The translations under genes and the position numbers were made by a program. From positions 867,913 through 931,912 of the forward strand of contig ML133402.1 in NCBI GenBank assembly GCA_003864495.1: 64,000 bases of DNA. The letters are read 5' to 3'. The notes under the pieces were generated by a model. It was not told the origin of the DNA and ran no database searches. It saw only the letters and a list, made by a program, of their open reading frames with translations. The stretch is from Nemopilema nomurai. Its lineage: Eukaryota > Cnidaria > Scyphozoa > Rhizostomeae > Rhizostomatidae. Of the stretch, positions 11,690-23,300 are shown in pieces (the stretch's first letter is position 1; every line of letters begins with the position of its first letter).

Positions 11690-12277
11690 ATGTCGTCAAG
11701 ACCTTTTGGCTACGGTCTAACAGCGGAAACCAAAAGCAAGATCAACTCAAAATACTCCGAAGAGTCTGAGCAACAGGCAGTTTGGTGGATAGAGAGTGTT
11801 CTTGGCGAAGAAGTCTTTGACGGAGCCGTCGGTTCGAAGGAGGTGCACAGTGCTTTGAGAGATGGTCGGATACTATGCCGGTTAATAAATGCGCTAAATC
11901 CCGAAGGAAAACGAATTAGATACAATGATAAACAGAAATTAATGCCCTTCAAAATGATGGAAAATATAGGCCTGTTTTTGAACGAATGCGAGAAATTTGG
12001 TTGCTCAAAGACGGATCTTTTTCAGACGGCAGATCTCTATGATAATCAAAACATGCATCAAGTGATTTGTGCTATCCACGCACTTGGAAGAAAAGCGAGA
12101 TCGAATGGTTACGACGGCCCTCTTTTAGGCCCAAGAGAGTCTGAGAAGAACATCAGAGAATTTTCGGAAGAGCAGCTGAAAGCTGGTCAGACCATTATTG
12201 GCCTGCAAATGGGTTCAAACAGAGGTGCCAATGCTTCTGGTGTGAACTATGGTAAAACGAGAGACATATTACATTAA
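11690..12277 (+). CDS. Transgelin/calponin-family protein (single exon)
   Basis: Encodes 195 residues, close to the 190-200 typical of transgelin (SM22/Mp20), an actin-binding and bundling protein of the cytoskeleton. A calponin-homology domain covers roughly residues 22-140 (AVWWIESVLGEE, LRDGRILCRLINALNP, FKMMENIGLFL, DLFQTADLYDNQNM, AIHALGRKA). One C-terminal calponin repeat follows (IIGLQMGSNRGANASG, then YGKTRDI). The start is the ATG with A at -3; an in-frame extension upstream begins only at TTG. The coding region has no intron, unlike the long genes downstream. It faces a second transgelin gene at 15600-16178. A calponin with several repeats is excluded because only one is present. 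Confidence 0.92.
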   Translation: MSSRPFGYGLTAETKSKINSKYSEESEQQAVWWIESVLGEEVFDGAVGSKEVHSALRDGRILCRLINALNPEGKRIRYNDKQKLMPFKMMENIGLFLNECEKFGCSKTDLFQTADLYDNQNMHQVICAIHALGRKARSNGYDGPLLGPRESEKNIREFSEEQLKAGQTIIGLQMGSNRGANASGVNYGKTRDILH

Positions 12278-15200
12278 AAATCTATCATTGATTGTAGATT
12301 TTCTTATGTTTCACGAAGATATTATTTTTTAGAAGAGTTGCTTGCCTATTTCCATCATTGTTTCACGTGTGAATTGTTTAGAGATGTTGATAACATGTGT
12401 GCTTTTCATGTCCTTGTGGTCTGTGCGAATTACCGTGACTGCTTAAAAGATGTCGAAAAACTTTGCTAATTCAATCGAATTAGGCAAGGATTCTCACGTC
12501 ATAAAACATGTATTCGACTTAGGGTTTCCATGTTCAAATCGAGGAACCCGTGCACTTAAAAAATATCTGTCATATGCACATGGATCAAGACTATAAAGCT
12601 TGTAATTTTCAAATTGTTCATGTTAGCAGTCTGTGTAAGACTCTTACATGTTACACCGGAACTAAATTACAACAGTGTCTTTGCCAAGATTCGTAGATTC
12701 GATGATTTCATAATCTTTCAAGCAAAATAATTGTATTTTAATTACAATTTCACGTACAGGTTTCCTGGATTCTTATTATACCATAACCCGACGGCATTAC
12801 ACGAAAAATTCAACTCGTATTATTTTGGACAGGTCACGCGATTCAGAAACCTGCTAATCTTTATTTGGTTTCCAGCTCATAAAGATTGTGCAAAATGCCT
12901 TCTATTCTATCGATTGCTAAACTCCATGTTTACAATTACAGCATGCTTATACATCTGAAAAAGCCAAAACGAAGCAGCATTACTTATTGCCCCCAAAATA
13001 TATTATGCAGATCACACACATTGCTCGGTCACCATTTTGTTTAATAGCTAAATGTTTAGTTAACTAAAAATGAATCTCAAGTTTCGTGACTTGCCAGCCA
13101 GTTTGCTTGTCTGAAGTCCCATTATTCAAGAATCGTAGAACACTCTCCAGAAAACATTGGAAGACAATACCACACTACAAAGCCATCAACATGTAAACAG
13201 GTTTTGTTTTGTTTATCTTGGAATATTTTCAGATGATTCACAAAGGCACTTAGCAGTAGCATTCAAATGAGCAAAAAAAACTCTCCCATAAAACATGAAA
13301 TTAAAATCTTTAGTAACAAAACTGACTTTGAAGTAATCAGAGAATAACGAAAGGGAACTCACGATAACTTAAGGCAGAAAATGATTTATTTGGCATCTTG
13401 TTTCAAAATAATTACTTCTTTTACATTTTATTAACAATTCAGTCCAGTTTCGAATGCACCTCTAGCATGCTCCATCGGTTGAATACCTAGAACATAAAAG
13501 CTTCAATGTCAAATTGTAGCGAATTCTTCAAATATTATTCACACATGGTCCCTGCACACAAGAATTTCGGACTTGTTTAAATATTTTTTGCATTTAGCAG
13601 GTGAAATGGCAAATAAGTGCGCTTGCTTTCTCTGCAGTGACCTTCTACACATCTTTCTTCATTCAAAATGTGCCCATTCAGGGTGACAAAACAAAGTAGA
13701 TCTTTTATCTATACGGAACTTGTGGAACAAATGTCAATAAATTGCAATAAATAAAACTGTTAGAATGCAGGAAAAAATTATCATGCACGTAAATCCAAAA
13801 CAGGGTGAGAAAATTAAAAGCACACGAGGAATTGAAATAAGTTGACAACTGTATAAAATAGATGATAAACAGTGCCTTCAAGTGGATTTTCTTCCGACCG
13901 TGGTCTTACAGGAAAATTGTTTAGCTATCAAATTGCTCCTAACAGAACTTTGTAGAAAAAGAATGTATTATCGCAAATCAGAAAGACATTAAAGAAGTAA
14001 GAAGGAAGCACAGCTTTAACACTATTCCACCACAACAGCCTCCTACCAAAATTTCATTACTATGTAGAATTCTCTTAAACTGGGTGCAACTGGTAGAGAT
14101 GTTCGTGAATGAGCATGGATTCTACCCCAAAATGTCATGCGGCCAATGTCAAACCAAGCATTGACAATATTGATATTGCAAACATTGATGACCCAAAGGT
14201 TCGGAAATTCTACTAAAGATGTTCTGATAAAATAATCACTCTTGTGTAAATATCAGTTTAATGCACCTATATTACAAAAATTATCAACATCTTCAAATTT
14301 TCTGTTAATCTTTCAAAATGCGGTGGAAACTAAGTGCAAAAAGAATTGCGGGGACGCATATGGAGAATATACAGATTCTTAATCACGTTATCTCTTTTTA
14401 CCCTGTGGATCAAGGAGATGCGTGAGGCTGATGACAAATAGAATGTTGGATTACAGCTTTAATTTTAAGAATAATCAGATAAAAGACATTCGGGATTGGA
14501 AAAGCTGCAGGCAACAGCTGCGGTCATTAAATTATTACTGCGCAGCTGCCGGCTGGGGTCGATAAATCAGCGCGCATGCGGAGAACTCTTCAATCTGGTG
14601 CGCTACCCAATATGCATGGTTATATCTTGATTATCGTACCAATTCATAGCCTGTTCCTTAAATCGACTCTTTTTAGATAGAGACTTCGTGTTCAGCAGCA
14701 AACTGCGCTTGAATCTCGCTGAAGACATGCGGATCAGACTGACATTTAACAGCGTCCGGTCTTGTGACCATGTCAAATATTGGTTTTTGAAGGGCTGATA
14801 GAAGGTTGGAAAACGCAGATGCCAAGAAAACAACTTTAAATTCATTCCAAAGAAGAAAGTATCCAGAATTAAACCCACCATTCATTGTACACTGTTTTTT
14901 CCTTTTTTCGCACCGAACTTTGCCATTTAGGCAAAATTCGCCATTGTGAACCATTTGGTCTCAAATAGTTTGGTTGCAAAAAGCACTGGAACTTTGTTTT
15001 ATGTAGCACGTGCCTGCTGGGCTTCTACCGAGTTCCCTTGCTCATACGAATAGCCGGGAAAGATTTGGCGAGGGACATCCTCAGACAGCATTGTACATTA
15101 GTGCAACTGGCTGATTCAGTCGAAAAACATAATAGCGAGAGGGTGTTTGGATAAGCGATCCAGTGCAAATTTGGCCAGTCGGCTTCTCGTCGTATGTTGT

Positions 15201-15474
15201 TTTCGTATATCAATATAGCACACGTGACACTGCTCAGTGAAATGACAGAATGAGGAGTGGGGTGCCTCCTATTTCGCACTGACCAGCATTTCCTATTCCT
15301 ATGCGCCAATCTAGGGGGTACCTAGCGGGGGGATGTAGGGGGTGGTACACCTTTGGAAATTGATATGTAAATTTTGTGGATGCTAGGTAACTGTTATGGA
15401 TTATTGGTAGGTGCGTACTTTGACTGCGACTAGCAAGATTTAAATTTTGTTGGGAAATTCACCAGCTTGAACAA

Positions 15475-15490
15475 CCCCCCCCCCCCCCCC
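15475..15490. repeat. Poly-C run (16 bases)
   Basis: An uninterrupted run of 16 C in otherwise AT-rich DNA, about 110 bp beyond the stop codon of the minus-strand transgelin gene. Confidence 0.9.
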
Positions 15491-15524
15491 ACTCCAAATC
15501 GTCAAGGAATGCCCCTGGCGCCAA

Positions 15525-15530
15525 TTTATT
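15525..15530 (-). terminator. Candidate polyadenylation signal AATAAA
   Basis: AATAAA on the minus strand, 70 bp downstream of the stop codon of the transgelin gene at 15600-16178. Spacing is normal for a short 3' UTR. Confidence 0.5.
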
Positions 15531-15599
15531 ATTTCCTGTTGAAAAATCAATTCTGTTAAATACAGTGAAAATAATCATACCTTTATGGAGCATGTAGCC

Positions 15600-16178
15600 T
15601 CAATCTATAATGGCTCTAGTTTTTCCAAAATTCTGTCCAGCCTGGCTTGCTCCTTTGTTGTACCCTGCCTGCAAACCAATGATGCCTTCTCCTGCTCTCC
15701 TTTGCGCATCAGTGAATTCACGTTTGTTTGCAGTCGCCTCCTTTGGCCCCAAGCCTGGCCCTCTGTATCCAATCGACGGGGCTTTTCGGCCTAATGCATG
15801 TATACCATCAATCACTTGCGTCATATTTTGGTTTTCATACAAATCTACCGTCTGGAATAAATCCAGTTTCTGCATACCCATTGCCATGCAGGCATCCAAG
15901 AAGTTGCCTATATTCTCCATCATTTTGAATGCCATTTTGGAATCGTTGATTTTTTTGACACTTCCTGGTTTGACCTTGTTTATCAGCTTGCAAAGTATGA
16001 CCCCATCTTTCAGCTTCTGGTGCACTGCGTCTGGCCCACTAACCCCACCGAACAGTCTCTCACCCAGGACAGCTTCGACCCAGTTCAGTGCTTCCCTTTC
16101 TCTGCCTGCATCGTACTTGCTGCTCAACTTTCCTTTCACTTCTGCAGTAAAACCAAACCCTTCTGGTCGATCAGCCAT
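15600..16178 (-). CDS. Transgelin/calponin-family protein (single exon)
   Basis: Encodes 192 residues and is a paralogue of the gene at 11690-12277, alike along its whole length. It has a calponin-homology domain (ALNWVEAVLGERLF, LKDGVILCKLINKVKP, FKMMENIGNFLDA, DLFQTVDLYENQNM, GIHALGRKA) and one calponin repeat near the C-terminus (IIGLQAGYNKGASQAG, then FGKTRAI). The protein is expected to bind actin filaments. The ATG at 16178 is chosen because the family starts with M-[AS]-x-RP; the in-frame extension upstream starts at TTG only. There is no intron in the coding region. A plus-strand open frame of 267 codons runs antisense across it and is a shadow. Confidence 0.93.
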   Translation of the reverse strand: MADRPEGFGFTAEVKGKLSSKYDAGREREALNWVEAVLGERLFGGVSGPDAVHQKLKDGVILCKLINKVKPGSVKKINDSKMAFKMMENIGNFLDACMAMGMQKLDLFQTVDLYENQNMTQVIDGIHALGRKAPSIGYRGPGLGPKEATANKREFTDAQRRAGEGIIGLQAGYNKGASQAGQNFGKTRAIID

Positions 16179-18648
16179 GTTGAAAATGAGCAGAAAAAGA
16201 AGACGTCTGTCTGGCAACCCTTCAAGTCGTCGAAAACAATCCCTTCAATTCGACCCACCCTTTCCCATCATCAACACAATGGGCATGGGCGTAAATGTCA
16301 TTTTCTTTAGCAGTAATGCTCTTGGGGTTGAGCTGTTCAACAGCTTGACACGCTGTGAAAGCAGAACAGGTACACCCTGCTGCGTCAACAAACAGACTTT
16401 GTTTCGCTTTTAATCTTTTTAACAGGCCATTACCATTGTAATTATCATTTTCTGAAAGGTCCTTGGGAAACACAGCCACTGCTTCTCATGTTGTGCCTTA
16501 TCACTACTGCCAGCCCATTTATTCTCAAAGTAAAGTTCAACAAATGTAGTACGAGTCAGATAGCAAGGGCGTTTCCCTCTGCGAAAACATAGGGTCCTGC
16601 ACAAGAAAATGGCAAGGGGGAGGGGGGGCTCGAGGCGTGCAAGCTTACTAAATACGCCTTTATTCGCTATAATTCATGTAATAAAGTACTGTTGCCATGC
16701 TTTCTTCGCAACAAAGTACTGGCATTCTAAAGCCTGGGTCACATTAAAAAGAGTTATCGTAGTTGTGCATTTTCGAAGCCGCCAGGTAGTGCGCTTGCTT
16801 GTAGTGACTTGTTTACTTGGATTTTAGGCTTACTTCAATCACACTGTTGTCTTCCTTTTCACGTGTTATTGCAACAATTGTTTCAACGTTATCATAGTTG
16901 TCTATTGTACCGCAGTCGTCTACTTCTATATGCTACTTTCTATCTACCCCTATGTAGCTACTTTCAATCTGTCCTTGAGTAGTTTTCTGCTTTATGCCTT
17001 TTAGTAGCTACTCTTTATCTCTGCCCTTTGGTAGTTACTTTTTATCTAGTATTATACAGCTACGCTCTACCTTCTCTTATTTAATTTATTCCTAGGATGA
17101 AAAATAGAGCAAAATAAACTTTATGCAGAGTAAATTCGCATTCAGACGAATAAAGTTTTAACAAAGCACTAGCCGTTTTCAACAAGCAATCTTTTTGTTT
17201 TTGAGGTAGATGAATAAGAATGTATAACTTTTCGTTGTAAGTTTTTCGGTAACCTAAAATACAATGCAGCAGATCTATAAAAACAATTGGAAGCCCAGAC
17301 TCCAGTTCTTGACACATCGACTGAACGAGCCATGGATGTAAGAGCTGTAAGCAAAAATCCAAATATGCATCTTTTTACGAAAGACAGTATAAAAAATAAA
17401 AGCCAAACAGAAAAATCTGCTTAAAGTTGTAAAGCTGAAAGTGCGAAGTTGACATGAACCAAAATGATATAAAACATTCACTGTCCACGAAAAATAGTAC
17501 AGAAGATGACAAAGATAAGCCGTGGGCAAAGCAGAACAGTTAAAGAGAGCCTGCCAAAGATAATCAAAAGAAGACCACACATGGTAGTCGAATAATATTT
17601 GAAAAAGTAAATCTTGGCAGGTAGGGGGGCAGATAGAGAGCAAAAGATGTCTATAAGTGAATCCTATGTGTTTTAGAGCTTTTAGATAACTGAATATTCA
17701 ATGCAAAATAGGAACTGATAACATACGTCACAGAAACCAAACTTTTAGGCTGTATTGATTCTGAAAGAAAAGTGGGGGGTCTAAAAAAAGTGCGGAGCTA
17801 AAACCATTAAAAAAGAGGCTCCATTGGTAGTTTATTACTTAATATTTTGCATTTTTTGCAAAAACTTGGGGGCTAAAGCCTCCTCAGCCCCCCTGCTCCG
17901 CGGTGCTTGTTGAGGGTAAAGAGGATGTAATCGAAATTAAATTTCAGTCAAATATGCACAAGCAAACAACTTCAACGAGAACAGCTTCTGGTATTGTGAA
18001 GCCTTACGTTGGCAAAACATGCTACAAGAAAACTGCTTATAGTAAACAATAGGAGAAAAGGGGAGAGGAGAGGGAGACAGATCACATTGGAAGAGGGAGG
18101 CCTACGATATAACAATTTGGTCGCCAATCTGGTACAGAACTTCACAATATGTAGAAATAGCGGAAAAGGTCAAGGCAACAGGATTTCTTACGAAGGATCA
18201 TAGAGAGTGCGGAAAAATAACCGACCCGAGCGGGATTCGAAAAAAATAGCGGAAACGTGCTTACTGGGAGAACAAATTTTGTTTAACTGATGACCATCAT
18301 GTGGGCTGGGGGCCATACCCCTCTTTCCAGGGGTTTAGAGCTAGGGAGGTTCATGGGTGTTGTTTATGTCAAAAATGGGCAAATGCCTACTTTTTCTATT
18401 ATTTTTGCAATATTTTATGCAAGACTTGTTAATTACCTCTAGATACGTGCATTTTTTTTGTCAAATCAACCAACTTCAACAGGGTTAAGATTTTGGTCAA
18501 TCTTAATGCCAAAAGCTGAATGAATAAAAGGTTCCAAGAAGTCTCTCAGCACTTTTTGATTACAATCATTCAATCTTCTAAGGGTGACCGTGGTTGTTTT
18601 TATTCTATCTATAGGCTCCTTCGCCGTTACAGTGATCACCCAGCAAAA
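16179..18648. other. Intergenic DNA between transgelin and dynactin genes
   Basis: Contains the presumed promoters of two divergently oriented genes (minus-strand transgelin, plus-strand dynactin). I see no further exons with family similarity. Around 16890-17060 there is a loosely repeated TAGTAGCTACT-type motif. An in-frame ATG at 18520 could extend the dynactin protein by 43 residues but has no family support. Confidence 0.45.
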
Positions 18649-20329
18649 ATGGCTGCCACAAGCGGCACTCCCGCTTCAGGCGGCGCTCTTAAACTTGGAA
18701 CAAGAGTTGAAGTTATTGGGAAAGGGCTGATTGGGACAGTGCAATATTCTGGTATGACAGCTTTTGCTTCTGGAAAGTGGATTGGAGTTTCCCTTGATGA
18801 TCCAAAAGGCAAGAATGACGGTACAGGTAAGGATGATGGGCCTAACTAAATTTAGATAGGAACCTCCTATTTGTTGTAAAAATATGCTGGTATTTTGAAA
18901 AAAGGAGACAACAATGCATGTAAAAGCTAGTAGCAAAGAGACCATACATTCATTTTAATTTTATATCAGCTTTTATATCCTGATCAAAGAATTGAAGAGT
19001 ATATAATTGCATAACATAAAATTATTGTCTTCCTCCAAACCCTAATAACCTGTGACCGTTCTTCTTTTGTAGACAATTGATTAGCATACCATCTTGAGAG
19101 ATAATTATAATCTGAAAATGTACATGCATACATGTGATAGGAATTTCAGAGCGAAAAAGGCATCCCTGAAGGCCTCAAATTTTCATTGCCTACTGAAATA
19201 GCAAACCTAATTGGGTTTTCATTTGATAAAGTAGATGAAAGAGAGAGGGCAAAAAGCCTAGTTAGATAAAAAATGTTAGTCAAAGTTAAAATTTTTTATC
19301 AAAGGACACATTTTCTCATAGATTAAGTTTAGATTAGGCTAAAGGAGATATATTCAGATCCCAATGAAATATTCCAATGGTAGTTTGGTTTATGTATGCT
19401 ATTCGTAACAAGAAGCTGATCTTTGATCAGCACACATGGGGAGCTAGTTTTCAGTTCATTTTCTAGTCTTCAATTGGCATGACCACCAAACTCAAGAAGC
19501 TTGTAGAATGGTTGATTATATCTATTTGACTTTGTCCAGACACTTTTGTCAGGCATTTAATGGTTTAAGTTGCATATTTTAACAATAGCAAGAAACAGCA
19601 TATTTTTGCTGTTTAGACACATAATTTTTGCATATTTAAATCTTCCTTGCATATTCTGATGCTCGTTGGATGAATCAAGTAATAAAAAGTACCTAGAGTT
19701 TGCAAAAATTATGCTTTAATTGTTTCTTGCCATTGTGAAGTGTGGTACCACAGACCATTTTCTCACAAAATATTCTATATGAATATATACATTTTAAAAG
19801 TCTTTTTATTGACGTTAGGGAAAATAGTCATAAGGAAGGACAGATATATTCCAGCCAATCCATTAAATATATAGTATCTAAAAGAGCTGTTTGATTATGT
19901 CTCAGAGCTAACACTTTTTCACAAATTTTAAACAAAGCTAAAACAATGCAGCTGCTGGGAAAAATTAGTTAATGTTAATGCTATCCTAAGCTACCATTGG
20001 CTACCAAATTTTTAATAACCCATTTAAAAACCTTTAAAATGAAAAATTTGTGCAAGGAAATGAATCTATGCTGTTAATCCCTAGTGCAACAAAAGCGGTA
20101 TTTTACTTGTCCACCAAATCATGGAATATTTGTGAGACAGTCTCAGCTTGCGGTTCTGTCAGCTGACATTACACCAGCACGAAAGGAGGCCGAAAGCCAA
20201 CCTAGAGCTCCTTCACAGTCATCAGATGGGGCTTCCTCTCCCTCCCCATCTCCTTCCCCATCTCCAACACAGCAAATGAGTCGTCCTCCTTCAAAGAGCG
20301 GCCTGGTCAGGCCTGGATTTGGAAAGAAG
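18649..20329 (+). other. DCTN1: DCTN1 exons 1-2: CAP-Gly domain and linker
   Basis: Exon 1 is 18649-18826 and exon 2 is 20085-20329 (phase 1 junction). Together they encode the CAP-Gly microtubule-binding domain (about residues 18-85): [19 protein letters not shown], the tubulin-tail-binding signature KNDGT spanning the junction, and [12 protein letters not shown]. The loop after it reads VQQKRYF where VQG is usual. Exon 2 continues into a low-complexity linker with alternating Ser-Pro, ending GFGKK. Confidence 0.93.
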
Positions 20330-23300
20330 GTAGTAACAGCTTTTAGATGTATACACCACAATATATTTGACTTCCATTTAAGTTATTAAAACTAAAAAGC
20401 ATTTGAGGGCATTCATTGTCAACTGGAATTGGTAAAACACAACTTTAAATGTTTGTCATTTGACTTGCCAGCACCTTAAGTTGTATAAACTAATTTTTTC
20501 TTCCATAACATATTTGCATTTTGGATCATAAGCATTTGATATTTGAAGCATGGATGCTGCAATTCAGAGTGAACACACTTTGCTTTGCAATGAAACTGAG
20601 TTTTAAAAGGAAGTATGATTGTTTCTTACAAATAAAAAAGAGTTCTGTTTATAAACAATTCTTCTACTTTGAAATCTTGACAAGCATGCTATAATGTTAT
20701 ATATGTTTATTGGCAATAATCACATTGCATGAAATGCCTGTCAAGCAAACAGTTTTTCAAATCAAGATTTGTAATTTATGTATTATCATTGACACTGACT
20801 CTGAAAATATTGTTCAAAGACCATTGGACAAAGCCAAGAGGAACCGAAGCAAAAGTCAGAGAAAAATGAGCCTGCAGTGCCTCCATCACCACAACCAACT
20901 GCAAGTATCCCTGTCCCCCAGCCAGTCAGCACACCAGCATTGGAACCAAGAAAGCTGGCAGGTCCCGAGCCAACCCCAAAGCTTGAGGCACAGTCACCTA
21001 TGCCATCATTCAGATCCACAGCAGCCTCTGAGGAACTGACGGATTTGAACAGGAAGCTCATTGAGAAGGAGAAAACAGTTGTTGATCTTGAAGAAAAACT
21101 GGCCACCCTGAAGCAGAAGAGAGCTGAGGACAAAAATAAATTAAAAGAAGTCGAGAAATTGAAGATGCAGAATCAGCAGGTAGCAGTTGCAACCAATTTG
21201 CAAGCTAATAACATGTCACTGTTAAGAAGATTGACGCTAACTAAACAATAGCGTTTTCCTCATTGCAAGCTGATAATTTTTTTTCATCAGCTTTTAGTTC
21301 AGTAGACTTCAACTTAATATTTTAGCAATTGTTGGTTATTGTCTATTTTATTTGCATTTGGTTTTCTAATGACATAAAAACTGAGAAAGAATCATTCTAT
21401 GTGAGTCAATATTTGAATCTACAGCAGGTTGTGTTGACAAACTGACTAACTTTGCCTCTTCCCTAGTTGACTGAATACAAGACAAGATGGCAAGAGACTC
21501 AGAAAGAGCTGCTGCATCAATTGAGGACATCCCAAAAGGTATTCGTATTTGTCTAACTTTTGTTCTTGTTTTTCACGTATTTTCCACCATTTCTGCTTTT
21601 ACTTTTTGTGTACATTATATTCATGTTGTGCCTCGCAACATTTTGTAAATAGTACGAAAATCAATCAAGACAAGGTTGCGATTCATCTTATTTGGAACTC
21701 CAACATTTGCCCAATTAGCTCTATGCCTATTTTGAAAATGAAGCCTTTTTGCTAGGACCCCTGATGTTTTTTTAATACTTTTAAGAAAGGCGATTCGATA
21801 TTTTTTCTCAGAACGACTACAGGTGATTCGCAATTTCCAAATTAGCCCCTGCAGAGACGTGTTTAGAAACTGGCTTTTTGCTAGTTAATTCAACTCCAGT
21901 TTGGTTGGGCAGTTGAATAAAAAAAATTCTATGGAGGATCATTGAGGCTACAATCATCATATGATATGCAGCCTATACAATCGAATTGTCTTTTCTTCAT
22001 GCCAGGTTTTTTGTTGTTTTGAGCAATTCCTCAGCCGGAGGTTTGGTGTTTTGGCAAAAACCAGCATAAATGTTCACCTTTGAGTGGTAACCAGCATAGA
22101 TATAGTGCGACACCGTTTGGTAAAATGCACTGCTTCACTGTTTGCCACAGAAAAGGACTTTCCCTACCACTTCTTGTTGCTTGATCTGTGTTCAAAACCT
22201 TAGGAAAAATGCGTCTTATACCAGCATAACACTGGCATTAGGTTGTAAAGCCATTAATAAGTCGTATTTATGCCAAATCGAACTTTTTCATATAAATGAT
22301 AGGAAGCAAGGGAAGCCAGAGAGCAGCTCGCAAAGGATAGCGATGATACAGTGGACTTGCAAGAGGCGGTTGAAATGGCGACGCTCGACAAAGAAATGGC
22401 AGAGGAAAAGGTATCTACAGTTGATGATGCCTCTGACTCGATTACGCTTTACTTTTCCAAGGTTGAACAAAAAAGGACGCAGTTGGCTCGTTCTTGCCTT
22501 GTATCTTTTAGACTTCCCACCACTTTGTGTATCATTTTTGTATCAATGCAGAGTGACGCATCTAATCAAAGATTTGTAGCAAGGCCTACCCTCGAGAAAC
22601 TATTGCAGCGATTCTTTTTACAAGTGCATCCGGACAAGTGAACGGATCTTGCTCACCATTCGTTTCCTAATAAGAAGCTTGCTTGCTTTGAGCTATGATC
22701 TGAAACCAATGTTTTCTTTAGTGCGAAGGCCTTCAAGCTGAAAATGACTCACTAAAAGAGAAGATTGAAGAGCTCACACTAGAGTTGGAAATTCTCAGAA
22801 ATGAGATCAGCGAAGGAGGCAAGTTTTGGCTGTGATTTTCATTTTTTCCATCTGACTTTGGCACCACGATGAGCTGTTTTGGTTTGGTACTTTAGGAATG
22901 ATTATTTTGTCACATTCTTTCCTATTTACAAAAGTCATACAAGCCATTACACTTAGAGTAGAAACGATATGCTGGCAAATTATAAAGGGGTACCTGACGT
23001 TAGCGAGCTACTCTTTGCTATGCAAGAGAATCGATCCTGTGCAAATCACATGCATTGAAAATATCTCAGATAAACCGCGAACGATAGGAGCAGAGGAAAT
23101 TAAAATGCATTGGTGTATGTACTGTGTCCAAGAATAAGTTAATGAGCACAAATGATGAGAGCGCAGTGTTTTCTGCCTATGAAACCTAATCTAACCTAAT
23201 ATTATTCAATGCACGATGTTTGCCGTTTATTACCTTTGGCATAAGGTACAGGAGGTATATATTCCGCAAAATTTCATGATCATTTTTTTAGCCATAAAAT

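Larger units (their letters stand above)
12278..15599. other. Region between the convergent transgelin genes
   Basis: Holds the 3' flanks of both genes and about 3 kb of AT-rich DNA. I see no convincing exon. Minus-strand frames at 14603-14954 and 15025-15309 have no recognised motif. A run of 16 C lies at 15475-15490. Confidence 0.5.

Noticed and set aside
15610..16413. Plus-strand open frame of 267 codons
   Set aside because: It is antisense to the transgelin coding region at 15600-16178, which has full family similarity. The plus-strand peptide has none.
18520..18648. N-terminal extension of dynactin from an upstream in-frame ATG
   Set aside because: The 43 extra residues have no family counterpart and start in a weak context. 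MAATSG with AAAATGG is the better start, though the longer form is not excluded.
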